Source: Hoeflea ulvae (GTDB lineage: Bacteria; Pseudomonadota; Alphaproteobacteria; Rhizobiales; Rhizobiaceae). Taken from it: a stretch of 64,000 nt of DNA. Below, in pieces: positions 43,855 through 52,739 of the stretch. Under the pieces are notes generated by a model. The model did no database searches, was not told where the DNA came from, and saw only the letters and a list, made by a program, of their open reading frames with translations. The stretch spans positions 937,501 to 1,001,500 of the forward strand of contig NZ_JAOVZQ010000001.1 of assembly GCF_026619435.1 (NCBI RefSeq), read 5' to 3'. The position numbers and the translations under genes were made by a program. The first letter of the stretch is position 1. Each line of letters begins with the position of its first letter.

Positions 43855-44023
43855 GCCCACCTCCCCCTTGAGGGGAGGTCGGCGATTGGCGAGCAAAGCG
43901 CGACAGAGCCGGGTGGGGGTACCTTGGGATGCCACCTCATTCGCGACCCCCACCCGGATCAGCTGCGCCGTCCGCTTCGCTACCGCCTTGCTTCTCCGAC
44001 CTCCCCTCAAGGGGGAGGTGGGC
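43855..44023. repeat. Palindromic intergenic element, copy 2
   Basis: A 169-bp relative of the element at 40126-40288: ends GCCCACCTCCCCCTTGAGGG and its complement, inner pair GCCGGGTGGGGGT / ACCCCCACCCGGAT, with shared segments such as GCGCGACAGAGCCGGGTGGG. The two copies flank the pccA/yghU block. The middle differs between copies, so the conserved parts are the paired arms. Confidence 0.85.
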
Positions 44024-44072
44024 AGGCAGCCGAAACGGCCGGACAAAATCCACTTATGTTTGGCCGAATTCG

Positions 44073-44351
44073 TCACTCTGCGGCTTCCGCGGGCGGAGTT
44101 GCGCCGGGGGCTTTTCGGCCCTCGATCAGGCCGGTGATGCTGAGATCTTCGTCGATGGTTGGCCAATGGATGCCGAAGGGAGACAGCTCCACCTGGGCCA
44201 GATCTTCAGGTGTGGCTGCCAGCAGCCGAGGATACCACCACAGCGGCGTTGTGATGATGACGCCGTCGCCGAGGGTCACATGCAGATAGGATGCATCACA
44301 CCGCACGCTCACCGGCTCCAGCCGCTCCAGATCAATTTCCAAAGTGTTCAT
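44073..44351 (-). CDS. DUF2442 family small protein
   Basis: A 92-residue protein. VSVRCDASYLHVTLGDGVII, then TPLWWYPRLLAATPEDLAQV, then GIHWPTIDEDLSITGLI is the pattern of DUF2442, a small fold found beside DUF4160 proteins. The start overlaps the DUF4160 gene by 20 bases. Such pairs behave like two-gene modules and have been suggested to be toxin-antitoxin-like; no activity can be read from this sequence. Confidence 0.82.
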   Translation of the reverse strand: MNTLEIDLERLEPVSVRCDASYLHVTLGDGVIITTPLWWYPRLLAATPEDLAQVELSPFGIHWPTIDEDLSITGLIEGRKAPGATPPAEAAE

Positions 44352-44568
44352 GCCATTTCTCCAGAAACGCCATCCTGTTGTCTTCGGTCACCCGCAGCAA
44401 GGCCGCCAGTTCCTGATCGGTGCAGCGACGGTTGCGGGCGACCTCTACGCGATTGAGCCATATCTTAGCTTCTTTCCGGTCTTTTCGCACATGCACATGC
44501 GGCGGTTCGGCGTAATCGAGGCTGTAAAACAGAAATTTCCAGCCTTTCCACTCGAACACGGTCGGCAC
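44332..44568 (-). CDS. DUF4160 family small protein
   Basis: A 78-residue protein with the DUF4160 signature: a short first strand (MPTVFEWKGWKFLFYS), then EPPHVHVRKDRKEAKIWL with HVHV, and a C-terminal ALLRVTEDNRMAFLEKWHEH. It begins 12 bases after the stop of pccB and overlaps the DUF2442 gene. Its presence at the tail of pccB suggests insertion of a small mobile module into the pcc locus. Confidence 0.85.
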   Translation of the reverse strand: MPTVFEWKGWKFLFYSLDYAEPPHVHVRKDRKEAKIWLNRVEVARNRRCTDQELAALLRVTEDNRMAFLEKWHEHFGN

Positions 44569-44580
44569 CGACTTGGCTCC

Positions 44581-46113
44581 TCACAACGGAATGTTGTCGT
44601 GCTTGCGCAAAGGCTGCGTCACCTTCTTGGTCTTTAGCATTTCAAACGCCCGCACCACGCGGCGGCGCGTCGAATGCGGCATGATCACCTCGTCGATGAA
44701 GCCGCGCTGGGCGGCAACGAAGGGGTTGGCGAAGCGGTCTTCGTAATCCGCCGTGCGCCGCGCGATCTTGTCGGGGTCGCCGAGTTCGGAGCGGTAGAGG
44801 ATCTCGGTTGCGCCCTTGGCGCCCATCACCGCGATCTGCGCCGTCGGCCAGGCATAATTGACGTCGGCGCGGATGTGCTTGGATGCCATCACGTCATAGG
44901 CGCCGCCATAGGCCTTGCGGGTGATCACGGTCACCTTCGGCACGGTGGCCTCTGCATAGGCGAACAGCAGCTTGGCGCCATGCTTGATGATGCCGTTATA
45001 TTCCTGGCTGACGCCCGGCAAGAAGCCCGGCACGTCGACCAGCGTCAGGATAGGAATGTTGAAGGCGTCGCAGAAACGCACGAAACGCGCGGCCTTCTTC
45101 GACGAATCGATGTCGAGGCAACCCGCCAGCACAATCGGCTGGTTGGCGACCACGCCGACGGTCGAGCCGTTGAGACGGATGAAACCGCACAAAATGTTCT
45201 TGGCGTGGTTACCCTGGATTTCGAAGAAGTCACCTTCGTCGCCGACCCGTGCAATGACTTCGCGCATGTCGTAAGGCTTGTTCGGATTGTCCGGGATCAG
45301 CGTATCGAGCGCATTCTCGATCCGGTCGGGCGCATCCGCCGTCGGGATCACCGGCGGGGTCTCGCGGCTCGACAGCGGCAGGAAATCAAACATCCGGCGG
45401 ATCTCGATCAGCGCTTCGACATCATTGTCGTAGGCGCCATCGGCAACCGAGGATTTCTTGGTGTGGGTCGAGGCTCCACCGAGTTCTTCCGCGGTGACGA
45501 TCTCGTTGGTCACGGTTTTCACCACGTCCGGGCCGGTCACGAACATGTAGCTCGTGTCTTTCACCATGAAGATGAAGTCGGTCATCGCCGGCGAATAGAC
45601 AGCGCCGCCCGCGCAGGGTCCCATGATCACCGAGATCTGCGGGATCACGCCCGAGGCCTGCACGTTGCGCCAGAACACTTCGGCATAGCCGCCGAGCGAG
45701 GCCACGCCTTCCTGAATGCGGGCGCCGCCGGAATCATTCAATCCGATCAGCGGTGCGCCGTTCTGCACCGCCAGATCCATCACCTTGCAGATCTTCTCCG
45801 CGTGCGTCTCCGACAGCGATCCGCCGAACACGGTGAAATCCTGGGAAAACACATAGACCGGGCGGCCATTGATGGTGCCCCAGCCGGTGATAACCCCGTC
45901 GCCGGGAAACACCTGGGCTTCCATGCCGAAATCGGTACAGCGGTGGGTCTTGTACATGTCGTATTCTTCGAACGATCCCTCGTCGAGAAGCACGTCGAGC
46001 CGTTCGCGCGCCGTCAGCTTGCCCTTGGCGTGCTGCGCATCGATCCGGTGCTGGCCGCCGCCAAGCCGGGCCTGTTCGCGCCGGTGTTCGACCTCTTCGA
46101 TAATTTCCCGCAT
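44581..46113 (-). CDS. pccB: Propionyl-CoA carboxylase beta subunit
   Basis: A 510-residue carboxyltransferase with [20 protein letters not shown], the acyl-CoA site [20 protein letters not shown], and biotin-site residues in [23 protein letters not shown] 46113 is the start because AGGAGG lies 5-6 bases upstream; the frame extending to 46137 lacks such a site. It transfers carboxylate from biotin (PccA) to propionyl-CoA. It is divergent from scfR, the expected regulator of propionyl-CoA use, with 216 bases between start codons. Expression of pccA is likely separate because about 2.3 kb and two repeat elements intervene. Confidence 0.95.
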   Translation of the reverse strand: MREIIEEVEHRREQARLGGGQHRIDAQHAKGKLTARERLDVLLDEGSFEEYDMYKTHRCTDFGMEAQVFPGDGVITGWGTINGRPVYVFSQDFTVFGGSLSETHAEKICKVMDLAVQNGAPLIGLNDSGGARIQEGVASLGGYAEVFWRNVQASGVIPQISVIMGPCAGGAVYSPAMTDFIFMVKDTSYMFVTGPDVVKTVTNEIVTAEELGGASTHTKKSSVADGAYDNDVEALIEIRRMFDFLPLSSRETPPVIPTADAPDRIENALDTLIPDNPNKPYDMREVIARVGDEGDFFEIQGNHAKNILCGFIRLNGSTVGVVANQPIVLAGCLDIDSSKKAARFVRFCDAFNIPILTLVDVPGFLPGVSQEYNGIIKHGAKLLFAYAEATVPKVTVITRKAYGGAYDVMASKHIRADVNYAWPTAQIAVMGAKGATEILYRSELGDPDKIARRTADYEDRFANPFVAAQRGFIDEVIMPHSTRRRVVRAFEMLKTKKVTQPLRKHDNIPL

Positions 46114-46280
46114 CACAGGCCTCCTTTGTCGCACCACTTGCCCATGTTGCCGGAAACACGGCCACTGCCAATGCTGCTTTGGTCACATCGCACGCAGTGA
46201 ACTCTGTTGGTCCCCGGGCGTTGAATGCATGGTGATAGCGCTTAAGACCGGATGGCAACAGGGTTGAAAAGGTAAGCATG

Positions 46281-46325
46281 TTGCACTAGCAATGTTTGCA
46301 ACTGCATATTTGCAAAGTTGCGAAC
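46281..46325. promoter_or_regulatory. Candidate ScfR/PccR operator with repeated TTTGCAA motifs
   Basis: Between pccB and scfR there are TTTGCAAC (46295-46302) and TTTGCAAA (46309-46316), with centres 14 bases apart, flanked by TTGCACTAGCAA (46281-46292) and GTTGCGAAC (46317-46325). TTTGCAAA repeats are the reported binding element of the Rhodobacter PccR/ScfR family (from memory), though the spacing there is tighter. The site lies just before the scfR start codon, so autoregulation and control of pccB are both plausible. Confidence 0.6.
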
Positions 46326-46329
46326 GCCC

Positions 46330-47771
46330 ATGCGAGCACGGAAACTCTTTGTAGGCGGAAAGATCCGAGCCATCCGAGGCGAACACGGGCTGACCCAGGC
46401 CGGCTTTGCCCAGAAACTTGGCATCTCGACCAGCTATCTTAACCAGATCGAGAACAACCAGCGCCATGTCAGCGCATCGGTGCTCTTGGCGCTTGCCGAA
46501 GCCTTCTCGGTCGACATCACCACGCTGTCGGATCAGGACACCGACCGGCTGCTTGCCGATGTCGCCGAAGCACTTGCCGATCCGGTCTCGGGCGGGGCGC
46601 AGCCATCGCTCACCGACGTCAAGCTGGTGGTCCAGAACGCTCCGTCTTTTGCCCGCGCCTTCCTCTCGCTGCATCAGGCGATGCGCCGTTCCGGTGATCA
46701 GCTGGCCGAGCTCGACGAGACGCTGGAACGCTCCGGCGCGCTCACCGACCCCACGCCCTATGAAGAGGTCCGCGATTTCTTTCATTATGTCGACAACTAC
46801 ATCCACGAGCTCGATCTCGCCGGCGAGGCGCTGAGCCGGGATTTGGCCAAGAGCCGCGGCGTCAGCCTCAAGGCGCTGGCCGACCACATCGAGCGCCGCC
46901 ATAGGGTGCGGGTGGTGATCGGTTCGGGCGGGGAGCCGGGGGAGGGGCGAAGGACGCCGACGCCGGCGGCCTGCGCCGTTTCGATCCGGTCTCCCGCGTG
47001 CTCTGGCTCAACCCACGCACGCCCGCCTCGACCCAGGCCTTCCAGGTGGCCTGCCAGATTGCGCTGATTGAGCACGATGCAGCGATGACCCGGATCATCG
47101 AGGAAGCCCGCTTCCGCTCAGCTGACGCCGCCGGTATCTGCCGCATCGGACTGGCCAATTATTTCGCAGGTGCAGCACTCCTGCCCTATGGCGCCTTCAG
47201 CGCCGCCGCGCGTGAATTGCGCCATGATCTGGTGCTCCTGGCTGACCGGTTCTCGACCAGCCTCGAGCAGGTGGCGCACCGGCTCTCGACCCTGCAGCGC
47301 CCCGGCCACAAGGGTGTGCCGTTCTTCTTTGCCCGCGTCGACAAGGCCGGCAACATCACCAAGCGTCACTCCGCCACCAAGCTGCAATTTGCCCGCTTCG
47401 GCTCGGCCTGTCCCTTGTGGAACGCCCACAGTGCCTTCGAGACGCCCAACCGCATCATCAGGCAATTGGCTGAAACACCCGACGGCGTGCGCTATCTCTG
47501 CCTTGCCACCGCCGTCTCCAAACCGTCGGGCGGCTGGCGCGATCCGGTGCAGTCCTATGCCCTGGCGCTTGGCTGCGAAGTGGCGCACGCCGGCGAGCTG
47601 GTCTATGCCGATGATCTCGATGTCGGCCGCGCCGAGGCTTTTGAGCCGATTGGCGTCTCCTGCCGGATCTGCGAACGCCGCAACTGCCACCAGCGCGCCG
47701 TGCCGCCGCTCAAGCGCCGGCTGATTGTCGATCCCAATACCCGCAGAACCGTGCCCTACGGTCTGGAGTGA
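46330..47771 (+). pseudogene. scfR: ScfR-type short-chain acyl-CoA regulator, one-base frameshift
   Basis: The N-terminal part has an XRE helix-turn-helix (IRAIRGEHGLTQAGFAQKLG, then STSYLNQIENNQRHVS) and part of the middle domain. The frame fails near 46940; the remainder continues one base out of step as FDPVSRVLWLNPRTP with the GVSCRICERRNCHQRAVPPL cysteine motif of the ScfR/DUF2083 family. Adding one G to the GGGGG run at 46938-46942 restores a 480-residue protein of normal length. ATG 46330 is used. Family members sense short-chain acyl-CoAs and control propionyl-CoA genes; position next to pccB fits. Either the regulator is lost, the run slips, or the base is a sequencing error. Confidence 0.88.
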
Positions 47772-47876
47772 TCCGCGCCGCTGCGGCAGGGCAATGCGGC
47801 AAGACTTGCCGCAGGCATCGTCTCAGGCTAGGAATTTGCACCACCCGAAATGGGCGTCAATCGAAAGGCAGACCCG

Positions 47877-48323
47877 GTGACAGGCACGATCTATGTCCTC
47901 AACGGACCGAATCTCAATCTCCTGGGCAAGCGCCAGCCGGAAATCTACGGCAGCGAGACCCTCGCCGATGTCGAAGCCGCAGCCAAAGCCCAGGCCGGAG
48001 CCCATGGTCTGACGATCCGTTTTCTGCAGTCCAATGCCGAGCATCAGCTGATCGACTGGATCCATGAAGCCCGCGACAACGCCGCAGCCATCGTCATCAA
48101 CCCTGCCGCCTATACCCATACCTCGGTGGCGATCCTCGATGCGCTCAACACCTTCGACGGCCCGGTGATCGAGGTGCATATCTCCAACGTGCACAAGCGC
48201 GAGGAATTCCGTCACCACTCCTTTGTCTCGCTGCGCGCCGATGGCGTCATCGCCGGTTGCGGAACCCAAGGCTACCTGCTGGCGATCGACCGCGTCGCCC
48301 GACTGATTGCCGCCGCCGACTGA
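47877..48323 (+). CDS. aroQ: Type II 3-dehydroquinate dehydratase
   Basis: A 148-residue type II dehydroquinase with the flavodoxin-like fold: [19 protein letters not shown] (catalytic Arg and flexible-loop Tyr), [35 protein letters not shown] (catalytic His region) and [13 protein letters not shown]. It makes 3-dehydroshikimate in aromatic amino acid synthesis. GTG 47877 is chosen because AAAGG lies upstream and the protein then starts as usual; ATG 47850 lacks a ribosome site. In many relatives aroQ precedes accB/accC; here it is followed by a BenE-like transporter instead. Confidence 0.96.
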   Translation: MTGTIYVLNGPNLNLLGKRQPEIYGSETLADVEAAAKAQAGAHGLTIRFLQSNAEHQLIDWIHEARDNAAAIVINPAAYTHTSVAILDALNTFDGPVIEVHISNVHKREEFRHHSFVSLRADGVIAGCGTQGYLLAIDRVARLIAAAD

Positions 48324-48385
48324 TCAGACTGGTACCGCAGCGCGAGCCTGAAGTAAGAATTCGTCTCTTTTTCTGGAGCACTCAC

Positions 48386-49531
48386 TTGCGAATTTCGATG
48401 ATCTCCGCGGCGCTGGTTGCCGCTCTGGTCGGATACGGCTCGACCATCGCGCTGGTGCTTGCCGCGGCTGCCGCCGTGGGGGCTGACGCCGGCCAGACCG
48501 CCTCCTGGGTGGCGGCGATCTGCTTTTCCAAGGCCATAGGCTCGGCGCTGCTGAGCAGCTGGAAGAGGGTACCGATCGTTCTGGCCTGGTCAACGCCGGG
48601 CGCGGCGCTGATTGCCGCATCCACCGGGGTCGATATCCACCAGGCGGTGGGCGCCTTCGTGTTTGCCGGCTTGCTGATTGCGCTCACCGCCGCCATCCGT
48701 CCGCTCAACCGTGCCGTCAACGCCATTCCCACCGGCGTTGCCTCCGGCATGCTGGCGGGTGTGCTCTTGCCCTTTGCCATGGCGGTGGCTCTCCACGCGG
48801 CCAGTGAGGCACTGCTGGTGCTCCCCTTGATTGCGGTGTTCCTGCTGGTCCGCCTGTTCAATCCGCTGCTGGCGGTGCTCGCTGCGCTGCTTGTCGGTTT
48901 TGTTCTGGCCTTCACCCTTGGCGGCGCCGTGCTTCCCCTGGAAACAGCAAGCTGGACCCTGCTCGGCTTCATCATGCCGGAATTCGATCCCGCCGTGCTG
49001 TTGGGTCTCGGCCTGCCGCTCTATCTGGTCACCATGGCATCGCAGAACCTGCCGGGCTTTGCCGTGCTGCGCGCCAATGGCTACGAGCCGCCGGTGACCG
49101 AAGCGCTTGGAGTGACAGGAATCCTGTCTGCATTCTTTGCGCTGTTTGGCGCTCACACCATCTCGATGGCGGCGATCACCGCAGCCATCTGCATCGGCGA
49201 CGACGTCCATCCCGACCGCAATCAGCGCTGGAAAGTCGGGCTGGTCTATTCGGCCGTCTGGGTCGCGCTTGGCCTCTCCGGACCGGTCATTGTTCCGGCC
49301 ATTCTGGCCATGCCGCCCGCCATCATCGCCGTGGTGGCCGGCCTGGCGCTGATCTCGCCGCTGATCGGCGCCATCGTTTCCGCTTTCGATGTGCCCGCGT
49401 CCCGCTTTGCCGCCGCGGCCACTTTCGCCGTCACCGCTTCGGGCGTTGCAGCCTTCGGCATCGGAGCCGCCTTCTGGGGATTGATGGCCGGTCTTGCCGT
49501 GCATTTGCTCGATCACTTGAAGCGTCCCTGA
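48386..49531 (+). CDS. BenE-family transporter
   Basis: A 381-residue, 10-12-helix membrane protein with BenE motifs VLAWSTPGAALIAAST, IPTGVASGMLAGVLLPF and LPLYLVTMASQNLPGFAVL. BenE proteins import benzoate or related aromatic acids with protons. TTG 48386 is preferred: GGAG lies 7 bases upstream, which fits better than ATG 48398. No benzoate-degrading genes are present, so another aromatic or organic acid may be the cargo. It follows aroQ by 62 bases on the same strand, so the two may be cotranscribed. Confidence 0.85.
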   Translation: MRISMISAALVAALVGYGSTIALVLAAAAAVGADAGQTASWVAAICFSKAIGSALLSSWKRVPIVLAWSTPGAALIAASTGVDIHQAVGAFVFAGLLIALTAAIRPLNRAVNAIPTGVASGMLAGVLLPFAMAVALHAASEALLVLPLIAVFLLVRLFNPLLAVLAALLVGFVLAFTLGGAVLPLETASWTLLGFIMPEFDPAVLLGLGLPLYLVTMASQNLPGFAVLRANGYEPPVTEALGVTGILSAFFALFGAHTISMAAITAAICIGDDVHPDRNQRWKVGLVYSAVWVALGLSGPVIVPAILAMPPAIIAVVAGLALISPLIGAIVSAFDVPASRFAAAATFAVTASGVAAFGIGAAFWGLMAGLAVHLLDHLKRP

Positions 49532-49642
49532 CAAAGTCCGTTTGCGCCCAGCCATGCACTCCAAATTTGCGGGGTTTGACACGAGTCAAGGCGAGCGCGC
49601 CGGTTTGGGTGCATTCTGCCCTTTCAAATGAAGGGGAGCAGA

Positions 49643-50665
49643 ATGATCAAAAGCAACACTGCACAGACTGCAAAGCCCAATGGCAAGACCGATATGGCAA
49701 GCGATGAACCGATGCCCGACAAGGCAGGTCTTGAGGACACGGCTACGACCGAGGTCGCGCCCGAAACGCCGCGCAAACTGACCGCCGCGGAAATCCGCAA
49801 GGACAAGGCGGCCATCGCGCAATTGTTCGAGCAGGGGGTGTATCCCTACAAGACCAGGATGCGCCGTCTGGCCTATGAGCACGAAAAATCGCTGCTGCAG
49901 GTGGAGCTGCTCAAGGCCCAGCGCTGGATCGAGGACACCGGCCAGAAGGTGGTGGTGTTGTTTGAAGGCCGTGATGCGGCTGGCAAGGGCGGCACCATCA
50001 AGCGCTTCATGGAACATCTCAACCCGCGCATGGCCCGTGTGGTCGCGCTGTCCAAGCCGACCGATCGCGAGCGCTCGCAATGGTATTTCCAGCGCTATGT
50101 CGAGCATCTGCCGGCATCGGGCGAAATGGTGCTGTTTGATCGCTCCTGGTACAACAGGGCCGGTGTCGAGCGGGTGATGGGATTTTGTTCCCCGGGCGAA
50201 TATCTCGAATTCATGCGCGAGGCGCCGGAAATCGAGCGGATGCTGACCCGGTCGGGGATCCTGCTGTTCAAATACTGGTTCTCGGTCACGCAAGGCGAGC
50301 AGCTACGCCGCTTCGGCCAGCGCGAAAAAGATCCGCTCAAGCAGTGGAAGCTGTCGCCGATCGACAAGGCCTCGCTCGACAAGTGGGATGAATATACCGA
50401 AGCCAAGGAGGCGATGTTCTTCTACACCGACACCGCCGACGCGCCCTGGACCATTGTCAAATCCGACTGCAAGAAGCGCGCCCGGCTCAATTGCATGCGC
50501 CATTTCCTCTCCAGCCTGCCCTATCCCAACAAGGACAATCTGGTGGTGCATCATCCCGACCGGCTGATTGTCGGCACCAGCAGCCATGTGATTTCCAGCG
50601 ATGATCATATCCTGGGCAAGGCGCTGCACCCCGATATCCGCAAGCTCAGGCCGGAGGGGGCATGA
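49643..50665 (+). CDS. ppk2: Polyphosphate kinase 2
   Basis: A 340-residue PPK2 protein: Walker A region VVVLFEGRDAAGKGGTIKRF, lid-type residues in SKPTDRERSQWYFQRYVEHL, and Walker B-type FDRSWYNRAGVERVMGF. These match class I PPK2 enzymes that phosphorylate nucleoside diphosphates with polyphosphate. The first 55 residues are a low-complexity acidic tail. ATG 49643 has AAGGGGAG just upstream; an ATG at 49628 is less likely. The gene appears monocistronic. Confidence 0.93.
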   Translation: MIKSNTAQTAKPNGKTDMASDEPMPDKAGLEDTATTEVAPETPRKLTAAEIRKDKAAIAQLFEQGVYPYKTRMRRLAYEHEKSLLQVELLKAQRWIEDTGQKVVVLFEGRDAAGKGGTIKRFMEHLNPRMARVVALSKPTDRERSQWYFQRYVEHLPASGEMVLFDRSWYNRAGVERVMGFCSPGEYLEFMREAPEIERMLTRSGILLFKYWFSVTQGEQLRRFGQREKDPLKQWKLSPIDKASLDKWDEYTEAKEAMFFYTDTADAPWTIVKSDCKKRARLNCMRHFLSSLPYPNKDNLVVHHPDRLIVGTSSHVISSDDHILGKALHPDIRKLRPEGA

Positions 50666-50706
50666 GCGGAAATCCGACCGGACGCGCATTCAATACATGT
50701 AATCTC

Positions 50707-50735
50707 TTGAATATAGAGCTTCGCTTATATATATG
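50707..50735 (+). promoter_or_regulatory. Candidate promoter of the sulfur operon in an AT-rich stretch
   Basis: TTGAAT (50707-50712) and TATATG (50730-50735) are 17 bases apart inside a short AT-rich region that contrasts with the GC-rich surroundings. ATTC (50688-50691) and GAAT (50709-50712) form an ATTC-N17-GAAT dyad that could be part of a repressor site. It lies about 70 bases before the first yeeE-type gene. No ArsR-type regulator gene is adjacent. Confidence 0.42.
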
Positions 50736-50805
50736 AGGGGAACAGGACGGGGAGGCGCGGTGCACCGCCGCAGCCTGCCCGCCAAAGCTTGTTCAAGAGG
50801 GACGC

Positions 50806-51234
50806 ATGATGGAGACAGAATTCACGCCATGGATGTCGCTGGGCGGCGGAATCCTGATCGGCATCTCCGCGGTCTTGCTGATGGCATTCAATGGCCGTAT
50901 CGCCGGAATGACCGGAATCATCTCCGGCATCGTTCCGCCGGTCTCGTCCGATTGGGCATGGCGTGTTGCCTTTCTGGCCGGCGCGATCCTCGCTCCGGTG
51001 CTGTTTCTGACCGCCGGCGGTGCGATCGATTATGCCGTTCCGGTGTCGCTGCCCCTGCTGGCGCTGGGCGGACTGATCGTCGGCGTCGGTGTCTATTATG
51101 GCGCCGGCTGCACGTCGGGCCATGGGGTCTGCGGCATGGCACGGCTGTCGCCGCGGTCCATCGTGGCCACCATCACCTTCATGATAGCGACCGGAGTGAC
51201 GGTCTATGTCATTCGCCACATTGTGGAGATCTGA
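50806..51234 (+). CDS. YeeE/YedE-family membrane protein, first half
   Basis: A 142-residue protein of about four helices. [13 protein letters not shown] and [19 protein letters not shown] contain the GCTSGHG cysteine motif of YeeE-type sulfur transporters. Two ATG codons (50806, 50809) follow AGAGGG. With the next gene (147-residue partner) it probably makes a two-part thiosulfate/sulfur transport unit. Both sit just before the persulfide dioxygenase-like gene, as in bacterial sulfide-detoxification operons. Confidence 0.87.
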   Translation: MMETEFTPWMSLGGGILIGISAVLLMAFNGRIAGMTGIISGIVPPVSSDWAWRVAFLAGAILAPVLFLTAGGAIDYAVPVSLPLLALGGLIVGVGVYYGAGCTSGHGVCGMARLSPRSIVATITFMIATGVTVYVIRHIVEI

Positions 51235-51237
51235 GAA

Positions 51238-51678
51238 ATGCAGAAACTGATTTTTTCCGCTCTGGCCGGTGCCATTTTCGGTCTCGGCATCGCCATTTCC
51301 GGCATGGCCAATCCGGCCAAGGTGCTCAATTTCTTCGATGTCGCCGGCAGCTGGGATCCGAGCCTGATCTTTGTCATGGGTGGCGCGCTGATCACCACAG
51401 CGATCGGCTACCTGGTGGTGTTTGGCGCCCGCAAGACGCCGGTGTTTGACGCCGAATTCCATCTTCCGGTCAACAGGACCATCGATGCGCGGCTGGTCGG
51501 CGGATCCGCTTTGTTCGGAATAGGCTGGGGCATAGCCGGCTTCTGCCCGGGCGGCGCCATCCCGGCGCTCGGCTTTGGCGGAGCCTCCGTGATCGCCTTT
51601 ACCGGCGCCATGGTCATCGGCATCGTGCTGGCCCGGTCTGTGGACGGGCTGCGCCACAAACCCGCCAGGGCGTTCTGA
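51238..51678 (+). CDS. YeeE/DUF6691-family membrane protein, second half
   Basis: A 146-residue protein of about four helices: ISGMANPAKVLNFFDVAG and GIGWGIAGFCPGGAIPALGF, with the GFCPGGA cysteine motif. It begins 3 bases after the stop of the first half. The conserved Cys in each half is the likely sulfur-handling residue by family analogy; substrate not proven. Confidence 0.87.
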   Translation: MQKLIFSALAGAIFGLGIAISGMANPAKVLNFFDVAGSWDPSLIFVMGGALITTAIGYLVVFGARKTPVFDAEFHLPVNRTIDARLVGGSALFGIGWGIAGFCPGGAIPALGFGGASVIAFTGAMVIGIVLARSVDGLRHKPARAF

Positions 51679-51747
51679 ACGCTGCTTGCAATTGCGCCGC
51701 GTCACGCGGCAAGACAGACGGACGATAAGAACCAAGGAGAAGCTGCA

Positions 51748-52632
51748 ATGTCGAATTATCCAGTGGACATGACGGTCACGCCCGACGTGAAAGCCTTTTT
51801 CGACCCCGACACCAACACCATCAGCTATGTGGTCAAGGATCCGGCGTCGACCTCCTGTGCGGTCGTCGATTCCGTGATGGACATCGACTATGCGGCGGGC
51901 CGGATCACCTATGGTCATGCCGACAAGATGATCAATTACATCAAGGACAACGGCCTCAAGCTCGAATGGATCATCGAGACCCATGTCCATGCCGACCATC
52001 TCTCCGCGGCACCCTATATCCAGCAGCAACTCGGCGGCAAGATCGGCATCGGTGACAAGATCATGGTGGTGCAGGACACCTTCGGCAAGATCTTCAATGA
52101 GGGCACCGAGTTTCAGCGCGACGGCTCGCAATTCGATGCCCTGTTCAAGGATGGCGACACCTACCAGATCGGTACGATGCAGGCATTCGCCATGTACACG
52201 CCGGGCCATACGCCCGCTTGCATGGTGCATGTGACGGGCAATGCAGCGTTTACCGGCGACACGCTGTTCATGCCCGATGGCGGTTCGGCCCGCGCCGATT
52301 TCCCCGGCGGTGACGCCGGCGTGCTCTATGATTCGATCCAGAAGGTATTGTCGCTGCCCGACGACATGCGCCTGTTCATGTGTCACGATTACGGCCCCAA
52401 TGGTCGCGACATCCAGTGGGAAACCACGGTCGGCGACGAGAAGGCCCACAACATCCATGTTGGCGGCGGCAAGAGCCGTGAGGATTTCATCAAGTTCCGC
52501 ACCGAGCGCGATGCGCAACTGGCGATGCCAAGGCTGATCATCCCGTCGCTGCAGGTCAATATGCGTGCCGGCGACATCCCGACCGACAAGGACGGGCGTG
52601 CGATGCTCAAGGTGCCTGTCAACGGACTTTGA
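51748..52632 (+). CDS. Persulfide-dioxygenase-like MBL-fold protein (Blh type)
   Basis: A 294-residue metallo-beta-lactamase-fold protein. It has THVHADHLSAAPYIQQQLGG (HxHxDH) and GDTLFMPDGGSARADFPGGD, the pattern of Blh/ETHE1-type enzymes that oxidise glutathione persulfide with iron. Start ATG 51748 has AAGGAG 8 bases upstream. The rhodanese domain of fused members is absent. Its operon partners (YeeE-type pair, SulP, peroxiredoxin) point to handling of reactive sulfur: sulfide to persulfide to sulfite/sulfate and export. No sulfide:quinone reductase gene is nearby. Confidence 0.9.
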   Translation: MSNYPVDMTVTPDVKAFFDPDTNTISYVVKDPASTSCAVVDSVMDIDYAAGRITYGHADKMINYIKDNGLKLEWIIETHVHADHLSAAPYIQQQLGGKIGIGDKIMVVQDTFGKIFNEGTEFQRDGSQFDALFKDGDTYQIGTMQAFAMYTPGHTPACMVHVTGNAAFTGDTLFMPDGGSARADFPGGDAGVLYDSIQKVLSLPDDMRLFMCHDYGPNGRDIQWETTVGDEKAHNIHVGGGKSREDFIKFRTERDAQLAMPRLIIPSLQVNMRAGDIPTDKDGRAMLKVPVNGL

Positions 52633-52739
52633 GCGAAGCCGGTCCAGACCGGCAACCCTGACACCGTTCTGTTTCGGGGCCGCCCTGCGGCGGTCCCTGT
52701 TCGAACCGCGACCGCTGGCTGCCAGCAAGGAAATTCATC

